64,000 nt of DNA, from assembly GCF_900142915.1 (NCBI RefSeq), contig NZ_FRCM01000002.1, positions 310,001-374,000 of the forward strand, in the 5' to 3' direction. The notes below the pieces were generated by a model. It did not search any database, was not told the origin of the DNA, and saw only the letters and a program-made list of their open reading frames with translations. Positions 33,022 to 42,136 of the stretch are shown here, one piece after another. How positions within the stretch are numbered: the stretch's first letter is position 1; each line of letters starts with the position of its first letter. This DNA comes from Mucilaginibacter sp. OK098 (GTDB taxonomy: Bacteria; Bacteroidota; Bacteroidia; Sphingobacteriales; Sphingobacteriaceae). Made by a program: the position numbers and the translations under genes.

Positions 33022-33437
33022 AAAACATCCTGGTGCTTTGCACAGGCAACAGCTGCCGCAGCCAGATAGCAGAAGGTTATTTAAGGCATTTTGCAGGCGA
33101 TACGGCAACCATTTACAGCGCAGGCATTGAAACGCATGGCGTAAACCCAAAAGCTATACTGGTAATGGCCGAAGATGGGATAAACATCAGCCAGCATACC
33201 TCAAACAATGTTGATGAATACATTAACATTCCCTTTGATTATGTAATAACCGTTTGTGATAATGCGAACGAGGCCTGCCCGTTCTTCCCCGGTAATGTTG
33301 AGCGTTTTCACCAAAACTTTCCAGATCCGGCAAAAGCTACCGGCAATATTGAACAGGTAATGGATGAGTTTACAAAAGTACGGGACTTGATAAAGGTATA
33401 TTCAGAAAACTTTATCGCTGCACATATAAAGCCCTAA
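33018..33437 (+). CDS. arsC: Arsenate reductase, low-molecular-weight phosphatase type
   Basis: 139 residues. The CX5R loop is Cys8-TGNSC-Arg14 (VLCTGNSCRSQIAEG). The second catalytic cysteine region FDYVITVCDNANEACPFFP has Cys pairs at the positions used by thioredoxin-coupled ArsC, and Asp follows in FPDPAKA. It reduces arsenate to arsenite with thioredoxin. It is the last gene of the operon and overlaps the convergent lipoprotein gene by four bases. Confidence 0.92.
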   Translation: MKNILVLCTGNSCRSQIAEGYLRHFAGDTATIYSAGIETHGVNPKAILVMAEDGINISQHTSNNVDEYINIPFDYVITVCDNANEACPFFPGNVERFHQNFPDPAKATGNIEQVMDEFTKVRDLIKVYSENFIAAHIKP

Positions 33438-33937
33438 TCCTTTTTTATAAAATAGGCTGTTTCGCTATGGCTAAAAGGCGCTGGCGAATAGTAATAGGTA
33501 CGCAAAACCAAATGAGTAGCATCTAACTGAACTATACTTTCCATTCCGTTGCCGCCACTCCCATTTGTAGGGTGCCGAAGCACTGGCATTAATGTTAAAG
33601 TTGAATCAGAAACTTCATAGGTGTAGTTTATTAACGAAACATCGATAGTCCCCTCGCTAACTGCGTGGCCTTTGCCTGTTATTGTATAGATCCCGCTTTG
33701 CGAAACAGCAGCAGTTTTATCCGTATTAAACTTAATATAATCTGATGTGGTGAATGAATTGCCCGGAAACGTTGTATCACGATCAACTGCCGTACCGTTC
33801 GACTCATGAATGTTTAGCTTAGTTTCCTGCCACTTGCCAACAATTTTTGCGCTTTGCGAATTGTTATTATCCTTTTTACACGCATCTAAAAATGCAATAA
33901 AGCTGCCTATTAGTATGATGGGAAGTAACTTTTTCAT
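33434..33937 (-). CDS. Lipocalin-like lipoprotein
   Basis: 167 residues. Signal peptide with Cys20 (LDACKK) as likely lipidation site. The mature part resembles lipocalin-like domains common in Bacteroidota: IVGKWQETKLNIH at the start, SDYIKFNTDKTAAV and a final strand LVLRTYYYS. Two similar proteins are encoded at 58991 and 59506. Function unknown. Its stop overlaps that of arsC by four bases. Confidence 0.75.
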   Translation of the reverse strand: MKKLLPIILIGSFIAFLDACKKDNNNSQSAKIVGKWQETKLNIHESNGTAVDRDTTFPGNSFTTSDYIKFNTDKTAAVSQSGIYTITGKGHAVSEGTIDVSLINYTYEVSDSTLTLMPVLRHPTNGSGGNGMESIVQLDATHLVLRTYYYSPAPFSHSETAYFIKKD

Positions 33938-34028
33938 TTTATTTGATTTAGAACCGGTATGTGTTAATTAACAATACGGGTATGCTAAACGTTTCGCTAC
34001 AACCTGTTTCAACTATTTAAAATCCATT

Positions 34029-34550
34029 TTACTTAACCTTAAAATCCTGGTTATTAAATGGCGGGGTATCCGGCGCCTTGATCACATTAAATTCATGATT
34101 GGTGTTTTTATGGCAACTGTTACAGCTATTAGTTAAAAACAAAAAACTTGTTTCAAAACTATGCAGGCTTTTTGCTTTAATGGCATTGTTTACACTATCC
34201 AACGCGGGATATAATATGGAGAGTGATTTTACTTCAGGCCTGTCAGTACAATATTTTTTAATATCATCAACCGCTTCCTTTATCTCACCCATTTCAAAAT
34301 CGGCCAGTTTCCAGTTTTGGTTTTTCCCGGCAAAATAAAGCTTGGCATGATGCACCTGGATGCCCGACATAAATTCGCCTAAACCCGGCTTATATGCTTG
34401 TGCTATTTGCAGGTTCATGCTATTAACTTTTGCCTGTAGTGCGGCTGTATTTGAATTCGCACTTGTGCACGCGGCAAAGGTTATTACCAACATAACAATA
34501 AGCAGATACCTGACATTTTTTTTGAAAATAGTTAGCGGGGTATTTTTCAT
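34029..34550 (-). CDS. Lipoprotein with one CxxCH haem motif
   Basis: 173 residues. Lipobox at Cys28 (TFAACTS). A helical body is followed near the C-terminus by SCNSCHKNTNHEF, a c-type haem motif, at about 147. The long helices before a single C-terminal CxxCH suggest a cytochrome c'-like four-helix fold. It is probably anchored in the periplasm for electron transfer or ligand sensing; the partner is unknown. Confidence 0.7.
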   Translation of the reverse strand: MKNTPLTIFKKNVRYLLIVMLVITFAACTSANSNTAALQAKVNSMNLQIAQAYKPGLGEFMSGIQVHHAKLYFAGKNQNWKLADFEMGEIKEAVDDIKKYCTDRPEVKSLSILYPALDSVNNAIKAKSLHSFETSFLFLTNSCNSCHKNTNHEFNVIKAPDTPPFNNQDFKVK

Positions 34551-34656
34551 AACTCATAATGTTAATTAAACTTAAATATACACAGTACAGATTACAGTGT
34601 TAGGCATTTTTATTATTTTAGACGTTGATAATCACAACTTAACAACCTAAAACTGC

Positions 34657-35949
34657 ATGACAACCATAACAGCCGAACCCGCATACTGGTCAACCGCTCA
34701 GAAAATCGCCTTCCGCTTTTTCATGATATTTTTTATTTTGTATATTTTCTTTAACCCAAATGCTTTAGAGCCATATACGTTAGGGTCATTCAATCTTTAC
34801 ATCCAGCCTTTTCATAAGCTTATCCCCTGGCTTGGCAAGCATGTGCTGCACCTTGCAAAGCCTATCACCGCTTTTACAGGCGGCAGCGGCGATACTACTT
34901 ACGATTATGTAATTCTTTTGTTTCTTACAACACTCTCAGCTTTCGGCGCAATCATATGGTCAATAACCGACAGAAAGACCCGAAACTATAACAAGCTGCT
35001 TTACTGGCTTACCGTAATTGTGCGTTACTATGTTGCCATTACCATGGTTAGTTACGGCAGCGCTAAAATAATTAAGCTGCAGTTTCCTTCACCATCACTT
35101 GGCAGGTTGATAGAGCCTGTAGGTAATATGTCGCCAATGGGTTTGGCGTGGACCTACATGGGTTACTCTGTTGGGTTTAACTATTTTACCGGCTTTGCCG
35201 AGCTGATTACCGGCCTGTTGCTCTTTTTCCGTAAAACCACTACACTGGGTGCTATTGTGGGGCTGGTAGTTGCTGGCAATATAATGGCTATTAATTATTG
35301 TTTTGATGTACCTGTAAAATTACTTTCAACGGCTTTGGTTTTTATGTGCCTTTTCTTAATGATAAGGGATACAACCCGATTGATCAATTTCTTTTTCAGG
35401 AACCGGGAGACGCTGCCATCAAACCTGTCGCCACACCGTTTTAAAGCTAAATGGAAAAATATTACACTTACTGTTGTCAAATATTTACTGATAGCCTTTG
35501 CCTTACTATCTAATTTTGATAACGCCATATCTATAGCAAAGCAATACGGCGATAACGCAAAAAAACCACCGCTTTACGGAATTTATAATGTAGAAAGCTT
35601 TATAAAAAACAAGGATACTTTGCCACCGATAACAACCGATACCCTGCGCTGGAGTAAATTAATGATAAGCTATGCAGACAACGCTCAAATTAAGTTTATG
35701 AATGATAGTATGAAATATTATAGTTTTAAACCTGATACTATAAAACATACTATTACCGCAAGCACTTATGCAGATACATTACATAAATTCAATTTAACCT
35801 ATACTTTGCAAAAACCGGATCTAATGATACTAAAGGGTGCATGGAAAAAAGATTCCGTATCCATCCGCTTGCGCAAAATGGATCCTAAAAACTTCCCGCT
35901 TTTAAAGCGTGGGTTTCATTGGGTTAACGAGTTTCCTTTTAATAAGTAA
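34657..35949 (+). CDS. DoxX-like membrane protein, copy 1
   Basis: 430 residues. About eight helices in the first 310, with the DoxX-type patterns YVAITMVSYGSAKIIKLQFP and YFTGFAELITGLLLFFRKT. A soluble C-terminal domain from about 320 follows (PPLYGIYNVESFIKNKDTLPP, LRWSKLMISYADNAQIKFMND). The next gene is a tandem paralogue, and even the 30 bases before the two start codons are alike, so the promoter was duplicated too. Role unknown; DoxX relatives contribute to redox or sulfur-compound handling in other bacteria. Confidence 0.8.
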   Translation: MTTITAEPAYWSTAQKIAFRFFMIFFILYIFFNPNALEPYTLGSFNLYIQPFHKLIPWLGKHVLHLAKPITAFTGGSGDTTYDYVILLFLTTLSAFGAIIWSITDRKTRNYNKLLYWLTVIVRYYVAITMVSYGSAKIIKLQFPSPSLGRLIEPVGNMSPMGLAWTYMGYSVGFNYFTGFAELITGLLLFFRKTTTLGAIVGLVVAGNIMAINYCFDVPVKLLSTALVFMCLFLMIRDTTRLINFFFRNRETLPSNLSPHRFKAKWKNITLTVVKYLLIAFALLSNFDNAISIAKQYGDNAKKPPLYGIYNVESFIKNKDTLPPITTDTLRWSKLMISYADNAQIKFMNDSMKYYSFKPDTIKHTITASTYADTLHKFNLTYTLQKPDLMILKGAWKKDSVSIRLRKMDPKNFPLLKRGFHWVNEFPFNK

Positions 35950-35968
35950 TTTCATACAAAACGCTCAA

Positions 35969-36001
35969 AGCTTTGACAATTTTTAAAAAGTTGTCAAAGC
36001 T
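35969..36001 (+). terminator. Stem-loop terminator between the DoxX paralogues
   Basis: Perfect 11-bp arms AGCTTTGACAA and TTGTCAAAGCT around TTTTTAAAAAG. No long U-tract follows, so termination may be partial. Confidence 0.7.
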
Positions 36002-36074
36002 AATCACCAATAATTGCTAATTCTTTCTTTATTTTAGGAGTTGATAATCACAATTTAACATCTTCTAAAACCGC

Positions 36075-37418
36075 ATGACAACACTAACAGCCGAACCAGT
36101 CTACTGGTCAACCGCTCAGAAAATTGCTTTCCGCTTTTTCATGATATTTTTTCTGTTGTATATGTTTTTTAATCCCAACGGGGTGTTTCCCTATTCTGAT
36201 AGTGTACAGGCAATCTATCTCCAGCCTTTTTATAAGCTTGTTCCGTTTATCGGCGCGCACATCCTACACCTTCATAAACCAATCATTATTGCTATAACCG
36301 GCAGCGGCGATACTACTTACGATTACATTATCATCCTTTTAATATTTTTAATGTCAATCATAGGTACCATTGTATGGTCAATTACCGGCCGTAGTACTTC
36401 AAATTATAACAAGCTATTTTATTGGCTTACCGTTATGGTACGTTATTACGTGGCTATCACAATGATAAGTTATGGCCTCTATAAGGTGATAAAGCTGCAG
36501 TTTCCATCACCTTCGTTTAGCAGGCTGTTGGAACCGGTTGGCAATCTTTCACCAATGGGCCTGGCGTGGACCTATATGGGATATTCAAAAGCCTTCAATT
36601 ATTTTACCGGCTTTGCCGAGGTACTTACCGGGTTATTATTATTTTCCCGGAAAACCAGCACACTTGGCGCCATTGTAGGCTTCGTTGTTGCAGCTAATAT
36701 AATGGCCATTAATTATTGTTTTGATGTGCCTGTAAAGTTGCTTGCAACCACGCTTGTTATTATGTGCTTCTTTTTAATGCTGAGGGATGCAGGCCGGCTG
36801 ATAAACTTTTTCTTTAAAAACAAGGAGGCGCTTCCATCAAACCTTACACCTCACCGCTTTAAAGTAAAATGGAAAAACACCACACTTGTTGTTATAAAAT
36901 ATGTGCTGATTATCTATACGCTTTGCTTTGGCTTAGTTGACGCCTTTGCCAGGGAAAAACAGAATGGCGCCAAAGCGAAAAAGCCGCCGCTGTACGGTAT
37001 CTACAATGTAGAAGCTTTTATAAAAAACAGGGATACATTAAAACCTTTATTAACTGATACCATCCGCTGGCGAAGGTTTATGATAAGTCGCGGTGGCAGC
37101 GCGCAAATTCAGATGATGAATGATAGCATAAGGCGTTACAACTTCAAGACCGATATAAAAAAACGCAGCGTGATAGCCTATACCGATGCAGATACAACAC
37201 ACAAGTTCAACTTGATATATAATTTAACAAAGCCCGGGCTTGCAGACCTAAAAAACTTCAAAGGCATTAACAAGAATGATACAACGGAATACCTTGTATT
37301 AAAAGGGGTTTGGAAAAAAGATACCATTGAAGTTTGGATGAGAAGGCTGGATCCTAACGGATTCCCGCTGTTACAACGGGGTTTTCATTGGGTTAATGAA
37401 TCTGCATACAACAAATAA
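36075..37418 (+). CDS. DoxX-like membrane protein, copy 2
   Basis: 447 residues, colinear with copy 1 along the whole length: TAEPVYWSTAQKIAFRFFMI at the start, SPMGLAWTYMGYSKAFNYFT and KKPPLYGIYNVEAFIKNRDT in the soluble part. It has a 15-residue insertion near 405 (GLADLKNFKGINKNDTTEY). The soluble domains differ more than the membrane part, suggesting a change of partner or substrate after duplication. Confidence 0.8.
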   Translation: MTTLTAEPVYWSTAQKIAFRFFMIFFLLYMFFNPNGVFPYSDSVQAIYLQPFYKLVPFIGAHILHLHKPIIIAITGSGDTTYDYIIILLIFLMSIIGTIVWSITGRSTSNYNKLFYWLTVMVRYYVAITMISYGLYKVIKLQFPSPSFSRLLEPVGNLSPMGLAWTYMGYSKAFNYFTGFAEVLTGLLLFSRKTSTLGAIVGFVVAANIMAINYCFDVPVKLLATTLVIMCFFLMLRDAGRLINFFFKNKEALPSNLTPHRFKVKWKNTTLVVIKYVLIIYTLCFGLVDAFAREKQNGAKAKKPPLYGIYNVEAFIKNRDTLKPLLTDTIRWRRFMISRGGSAQIQMMNDSIRRYNFKTDIKKRSVIAYTDADTTHKFNLIYNLTKPGLADLKNFKGINKNDTTEYLVLKGVWKKDTIEVWMRRLDPNGFPLLQRGFHWVNESAYNK

Positions 37419-37569
37419 TCGTCCATTTTGTCATCGCGGACTATTATCAACAACAAAGGCGGATATCACTACCCGCCTTGTCCTCATTTATTAATCAATC
37501 AACCTAATTAATCTCTTTAAAAATCAATATTCAATAACTTGTAAATTCGAAATCGAACATCCGACATCC

Positions 37570-38262
37570 TTACTCATCATCTTCGCCTTCAATCATCCGG
37601 CTGCTGCTTTCAAGGTGCTTTAAGATCTTGGCTTCAACGTAAAAAATAATCTCTTCGGCAATATTCTTCGCCTGGTCGCCTACACGCTCAAGCTTGCGGA
37701 TAACTGAAAGGATGTAAAGCGCTTCAGGGATACCTTTGGCATCTGCCTTTATAAGTGCGGTAACGTTGGCCGGTGCGCTTTCATTTATAGCATCAAGCAC
37801 ATCATCCCTTTTAAATATACTTCGGGCCAATACGGTATCTTCCTTTTCAAAAGCTGTACGGGTATCAATCAAAATATTAATGGCTTCGTCATACATCCGC
37901 AACAGCGAAGTGCTTTCCAATGCGCTAACTTCAAAATTAACAGTCGATTCAACAACGTAAAGTGCAATACCGGCGGCAATATCGCCAATCCGTTCAAGGT
38001 TGGTGTTTATTTTAAGGGCCGCAAGTAAAAACCTTAAATCTACCGCAACAGGGCAGTAAAGAGCAAATACATTTTCGCAATCCCTGTCAATCTTAAGCTC
38101 AAAGGAGTTTACCCTTTTTTCTTTTATTAAAACTTCGCGGGCCAGGTCCTTGTCAAACTGTACCATGGCTTCTTTAGCCTTGTTCAATTGCGACTGAACC
38201 AGGATCCACATGCTAACCAGCTCTTTTTTTACCGCGGTAATTTCATTTTCTAATGGTGTCAT
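37570..38262 (-). CDS. phoU: Phosphate transport regulator PhoU
   Basis: 230 residues, two three-helix PhoU repeats. The metal-binding motif E/DxxxD is seen in VNSFELKIDRDCE (first repeat) and RKLERVGDQAKNIAEEI (second), plus TNLERIGDIA. PhoU couples the Pst transporter to control of phosphate uptake. It is the last gene of the pst operon, separated from pstB by a GAAAGC word repeat. The C-terminal tail is acidic (EGEDDE). Confidence 0.92.
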   Translation of the reverse strand: MTPLENEITAVKKELVSMWILVQSQLNKAKEAMVQFDKDLAREVLIKEKRVNSFELKIDRDCENVFALYCPVAVDLRFLLAALKINTNLERIGDIAAGIALYVVESTVNFEVSALESTSLLRMYDEAINILIDTRTAFEKEDTVLARSIFKRDDVLDAINESAPANVTALIKADAKGIPEALYILSVIRKLERVGDQAKNIAEEIIFYVEAKILKHLESSSRMIEGEDDE

Positions 38263-38286
38263 ATTTGTGATATGTTAATTTATTAT

Positions 38287-38352
38287 TTAGCTGAAAGCCG
38301 AAAGCAAAAAGCTCAAAGCAAAAAGCAGCTTTCTGCTTTAAGCTTTCCGCTT
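38287..38352. repeat. GAAAGCCGAAAGC word repeat between pstB and phoU
   Basis: CTGAAAGCCGAAAGCAAAAA and GCTCAAAGCAAAAAGC on the left; CTGCTTTAAGCTTTCCGC on the right. An inner perfect stem AAAGCAG/CTGCTTT with a four-base loop lies at 38322-38339. It reaches the pstB stop codon. Confidence 0.7.
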
Positions 38353-39109
38353 AACTAAACCTTCCTGTAATATAATTTTGTGTACGCACATCGCTTGGTG
38401 CGGTAAACATTTGCTTGGTGTCATCAAACTCAACCAGTTCGCCCAGGTAAAAGAACGCTGTTTTATCGCTTACACGCGCAGCCTGCTGCATATTGTGTGT
38501 TACTATAATAAGCGTATACTTTTCCTTAAGCTCATGAAACAGCTGTTCAACGCTTGAAGTTGAGATAGGATCGAGCGCTGATGTTGGCTCATCAAACAAA
38601 ATCACCTCAGGCTCCATAGCAATGGCGCGTGCTATACACAAACGCTGCTGTTGCCCGCCCGACAGGAAAGTACCTTTCTTGTGTAACGAATCCTTAACCT
38701 CTTTCCATAAAGCGGCAGATGTTAATGATTTTTCAACAATGTTATCCATGTCGGCCTTGGCCATTTTTAGTCCGTTAAGCTTATAACCGGCAACCACGTT
38801 GTCATATATGCTAAGGTTTGGAAAAGGATTTGGCCTTTGAAAAACCATCCCTATTTTATACCTCACATATATGGGGTTCATGGTATAAACCTCATCGTCA
38901 TATAATTTTAACGATCCTTTTGCCGTTGCACCGGGTATCAATTCGTGCATGCGGTTTATGCAGCGCAAAAAGGTGGTTTTACCGCAGCCGGATGGGCCCA
39001 TAACTGCGATAACCTGGTTTTTTTCGATCCCGATGCTCACATCTTTTACAACATGATTATCGCCAAACCAGGCATTAAATTTTGATGCGCTTACAACTGT
39101 ATGTTCCAT
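38351..39109 (-). CDS. pstB: Phosphate ABC transporter ATP-binding protein PstB
   Basis: 252 residues from ATG 39109 ([19 protein letters not shown]). Walker A is GPSGCGKTT (38-46), the signature is [17 protein letters not shown] and Walker B is [13 protein letters not shown]. The family motif [14 protein letters not shown] is intact. It energises phosphate import by PstCA. The start lies 19 bases inside the end of pstA, so translation is coupled; the frame open to 39196 is overlap only. Confidence 0.95.
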   Translation of the reverse strand: MEHTVVSASKFNAWFGDNHVVKDVSIGIEKNQVIAVMGPSGCGKTTFLRCINRMHELIPGATAKGSLKLYDDEVYTMNPIYVRYKIGMVFQRPNPFPNLSIYDNVVAGYKLNGLKMAKADMDNIVEKSLTSAALWKEVKDSLHKKGTFLSGGQQQRLCIARAIAMEPEVILFDEPTSALDPISTSSVEQLFHELKEKYTLIIVTHNMQQAARVSDKTAFFYLGELVEFDDTKQMFTAPSDVRTQNYITGRFS

Positions 39110-39936
39110 TTTCTTGTTATCAGTTTTGTAATTATGTTTAAAGTTAAAACAAACATTAATAATATGAATGATGCCCCCCAGGCAAGGTTGTGCCATTCGT
39201 CATACGGACTGGTGGCATAAGTGAATATCAGGTGGGGCAAACTCTCCATTGGTTTGGTAATTGACGATGATAAATAAGGGTTACCAAAGGCAGTGAACAA
39301 TAATGGCGCTGTTTCGCCAATAATACGTGCTATTGACAGCATTATGCCTGATAAGATGCCCGCAAACCCGCAAGGCACAATAACCTTTAAAATTACCCGG
39401 TGATAAGGTACTCCTAATGATAATGCAGCTTCTTTTAGCGATGGCGGTAGTAAACGCAATGTTTGTTCGGTTGAGCGGATAACGATAGGCAGCATCATGA
39501 TAGCAAGTGCTACACTACCTGATATGGCGCTGAAAGTACCCAACGGCTTAACCAGCCAAAAATAAATAACAATACCCACAACAATTGATGGTACCCCCTG
39601 CAAAATATCAACACATAAACCACTGTAATAAGCAAGTTTGGTATGCGGGTTTTCGCTCAAATAAATACCGGCAAACATCCCTACAGGTATAGCTAATACC
39701 GATGACATCATCACCATTATAAAGCTGCCTAAAAGGGCATTGCTTATACCGCCCCCGCTTTCGCCAACCGGCGCAGGTACATGAGTTAAAAAATGCCAGT
39801 TTACCTGTGTAACACCCTGTTTTATTATATAAAGCAATACAATAATAAGAGGAACGGTAATTAAAAAGGCTAAGAAAACAATAACTCCTTTAAATAAAAT
39901 ACTCTTGGTATTTCTAATTCTTATGCGTGCTTCCAT
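39091..39936 (-). CDS. pstA: Phosphate ABC transporter permease PstA
   Basis: 281 residues, six membrane helices. The periplasmic-loop and coupling region are typical: [16 protein letters not shown] and the EAA-type loop [24 protein letters not shown]. It forms the channel with PstC. It starts four bases after the pstC stop and overlaps pstB. Confidence 0.95.
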   Translation of the reverse strand: MEARIRIRNTKSILFKGVIVFLAFLITVPLIIVLLYIIKQGVTQVNWHFLTHVPAPVGESGGGISNALLGSFIMVMMSSVLAIPVGMFAGIYLSENPHTKLAYYSGLCVDILQGVPSIVVGIVIYFWLVKPLGTFSAISGSVALAIMMLPIVIRSTEQTLRLLPPSLKEAALSLGVPYHRVILKVIVPCGFAGILSGIMLSIARIIGETAPLLFTAFGNPYLSSSITKPMESLPHLIFTYATSPYDEWHNLAWGASFILLMFVLTLNIITKLITRKWNIQL

Positions 39937-39940
39937 ATCG

Positions 39941-40855
39941 TTAATTGTTAGTAAACCTGGTGATTATTCTTTTACCTATAAGGTTAATAACCACGGTGAC
40001 AAAAAACAGCACTAAACCAAGCTCAATAAGTGCTGAAAGGTAAACTGTATGGTCGGCTTCGGTAAACTCATTGGCAATAACGCTGGCCATGGTATTACTA
40101 GGGCCAAATATCAGGTCTTTAAAAGTGTGTGCTAACGTGCTGGTATTACCAATCAGCATGGTTACCGCCATGGTTTCGCCAAGGGCGCGGCCCAGTGATA
40201 AAAGTACACCGGCAAACAAACCCGACCTTGTAAATGGCATAATTACACTGCGGATAACCTCAAAACGGGTTGCTCCCAATGCATAAGCGCCTTCTTTTAA
40301 TGGCGATGGCACCATACGGATCAATGTTATACCCAATGATGCGGCGTAAGGGATTATCATAACCGCCAATATAAGCGATGAAGTAAAAATACCTATCCCG
40401 TAAGGCGCTACGCCAATTTTTGCTTCAAACGTGCGGATTATCGGCACTAAAACAAATAAGCCCCAAAAACCATAAATAATAGAAGGCACTGCGGCAATAA
40501 GCTCAATGGTGTTTTTTAACAGGTTTGACAACCAGCCTTTAGGATTATACTCGCCCAGGTAAATAGATACAGCGTATGAAAATGGTATTGAAATAATAAG
40601 GGCGATGAACGAGGTAAGCAACGTACCAATTAAAAAGGGATATGCGCCGTATATGTTTGATACCGGATCCCATACCTTACCCCACAAAAAGCCTATCCCT
40701 AATGATTTAATGGAAGGTATTGATTCTTTTATCAGCGTTATTAAAATGCCAATAACTATCAGCACCAAAATAATACTCATAAAGATCAGGATCCGCCTGA
40801 AAATGGTTTCCCATTTCATTTGGCTGTACGAGAGGTCTAATCTTTTATTTTTCAC
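39941..40855 (-). CDS. pstC: Phosphate ABC transporter permease PstC
   Basis: 304 residues, six helices. Contains AAVPSIIYGFWGLFVLVP and the EAA loop PSPLKEGAYALGATRFEVIRSVIMP, then GRALGETMAVTMLIGN, all diagnostic of PstC. Partner of PstA in the phosphate channel. A strong stem-loop separates it from pstS. Confidence 0.95.
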   Translation of the reverse strand: MKNKRLDLSYSQMKWETIFRRILIFMSIILVLIVIGILITLIKESIPSIKSLGIGFLWGKVWDPVSNIYGAYPFLIGTLLTSFIALIISIPFSYAVSIYLGEYNPKGWLSNLLKNTIELIAAVPSIIYGFWGLFVLVPIIRTFEAKIGVAPYGIGIFTSSLILAVMIIPYAASLGITLIRMVPSPLKEGAYALGATRFEVIRSVIMPFTRSGLFAGVLLSLGRALGETMAVTMLIGNTSTLAHTFKDLIFGPSNTMASVIANEFTEADHTVYLSALIELGLVLFFVTVVINLIGKRIITRFTNN

Positions 40856-40879
40856 AAAATTGGGGTTTTGTTATTAACA

Positions 40880-40918
40880 CAATTACCAGTCCCATAAATT
40901 TTCGGAAACTGGTAATTG
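40880..40918 (-). promoter_or_regulatory. Intercistronic stem-loop between pstS and pstC
   Basis: Perfect 11-bp arms CAATTACCAGT and ACTGGTAATTG around 17 bases. There is no U-tract on the minus strand. It may stabilise the pstS message or attenuate read-through, so that more PstS than permease is made. Confidence 0.6.
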
Positions 40919-40975
40919 CATTATGATTTTATAAAGTTATTAATTCACTAAATCAATAACTCACTAATTCACTAA

Positions 40976-42025
40976 TTATAAAATGGCTTTACCATCATAA
41001 GTAGCTGACTTCAATATTTTTTCAGCAACTTTTAAGGCCGATTTTGAAAGCGGCGCATAGTTTAAAGGCGCGCAATTTTTCTGACCATCATGAATGTTAA
41101 ACCATAATAACTTTAACAGTTGTTTAGCTCTGTCGGCACTACGATCGCTATATTTTTGTTCTTTGTAAATCAAAGCCCAGGTAAAGCTGGTAATAGGGTA
41201 ACCTTTAGGGTTATCAGTATTTGTTAATGATACTTCGGCATTTGCAGGTAACTCAACATTGCTTGATGCGGTAGTTGATTCAAGAGTTGGGGTAATAAAT
41301 TTACCGGTCTTGTTTGCAATATCAGCATAAGCCATTTTATTCTGGATAGCATAAGCTAACTCATTGTAGCCAATAGCGCCAGGGGTTTGTTTCACTAAAC
41401 CTGCAACACCTTCGTTACCTTTACCGCCTAAACCGGCTGGCCAGTTCACAGCAGATGCTTTACCTACTTTAGTAGCCCACTCAGGGTTAACTTTTGTTAA
41501 AAAGTCAGTAAAAATGAAAGAGGTACCGCTACCGTCTGAACGGTGGATAACTACTATCGGAGTTTCAGGCAATTTAGTGCCTTTGTTAAGTGCTGCAATT
41601 TTAGCATCGTTCCAGGCAGTAATTTTGCCTAAGTAAATATCAGCTAAAACGGTACCGCTTAAATTTAAACCTGTAGTAAGGCCCGGTACATTGTAAGTAA
41701 CTACAACCGCACCTGATGCCATAGGGATATGCAGAACCGGAGCACCGATTTTTTTAGCCTGATCAGCATTTAAAGGGGCATCTGATCCGCCAAAGTCAAC
41801 AGTTTTGTTGGTTAGCTGTAAAATACCACCACCTGAACCGATTGACTGGTAATTAACTTTTACGCTGGTTTTAGTAGCATACTCGGCAAATATTTTTGAG
41901 AACAATGGGTACACAAATGTACTTCCTGCGCCCAGCAAAGTATTGTCTTGTGCCGATGCTGATAACGATAGTGCACTTGCAGCAATTGCTACCGCGGCTA
42001 CCTTTAAACTTTTAATTACTTTCAT
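40976..42025 (-). CDS. pstS: Phosphate-binding protein PstS
   Basis: 349 residues. A signal peptide ends at ASAQ, and LLGAGSTFVYPLFSKIFAEY and YQSIGSGGGILQLTNKTVDFGGSDAPL form the phosphate-binding loops. Ser/Arg/Thr in HRSDGSGTSFIFTDFL complete the site. It is secreted to the periplasm and not a lipoprotein. It delivers phosphate to PstCA. Preceded by a porin gene, also presumably for phosphate. Confidence 0.95.
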   Translation of the reverse strand: MKVIKSLKVAAVAIAASALSLSASAQDNTLLGAGSTFVYPLFSKIFAEYATKTSVKVNYQSIGSGGGILQLTNKTVDFGGSDAPLNADQAKKIGAPVLHIPMASGAVVVTYNVPGLTTGLNLSGTVLADIYLGKITAWNDAKIAALNKGTKLPETPIVVIHRSDGSGTSFIFTDFLTKVNPEWATKVGKASAVNWPAGLGGKGNEGVAGLVKQTPGAIGYNELAYAIQNKMAYADIANKTGKFITPTLESTTASSNVELPANAEVSLTNTDNPKGYPITSFTWALIYKEQKYSDRSADRAKQLLKLLWFNIHDGQKNCAPLNYAPLSKSALKVAEKILKSATYDGKAIL

Positions 42026-42082
42026 TTTGTTTTGTTTTGTGTGAGTTTTAGTTCGTTCCCTGTTAAGTTCTTGTTACCCGTT

Positions 42083-42123
42083 TTGTTATGCTGATTGGCC
42101 CCTATAGCAAATCAGCATAACAA
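42083..42123 (-). promoter_or_regulatory. Intercistronic stem-loop between the porin gene and pstS
   Basis: Perfect 14-bp arms TTGTTATGCTGATT and AATCAGCATAACAA around 13 bases. No U-tract is seen, so it looks more like an mRNA-stability or attenuation stem than a full terminator. Confidence 0.65.
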
Positions 42124-42136
42124 CAGGAGTATTTTA

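Noticed and set aside
34657..37418. A transposase-like origin of the repeated DoxX genes
   Set aside because: No terminal repeats or transposase; simple tandem duplication explains it.
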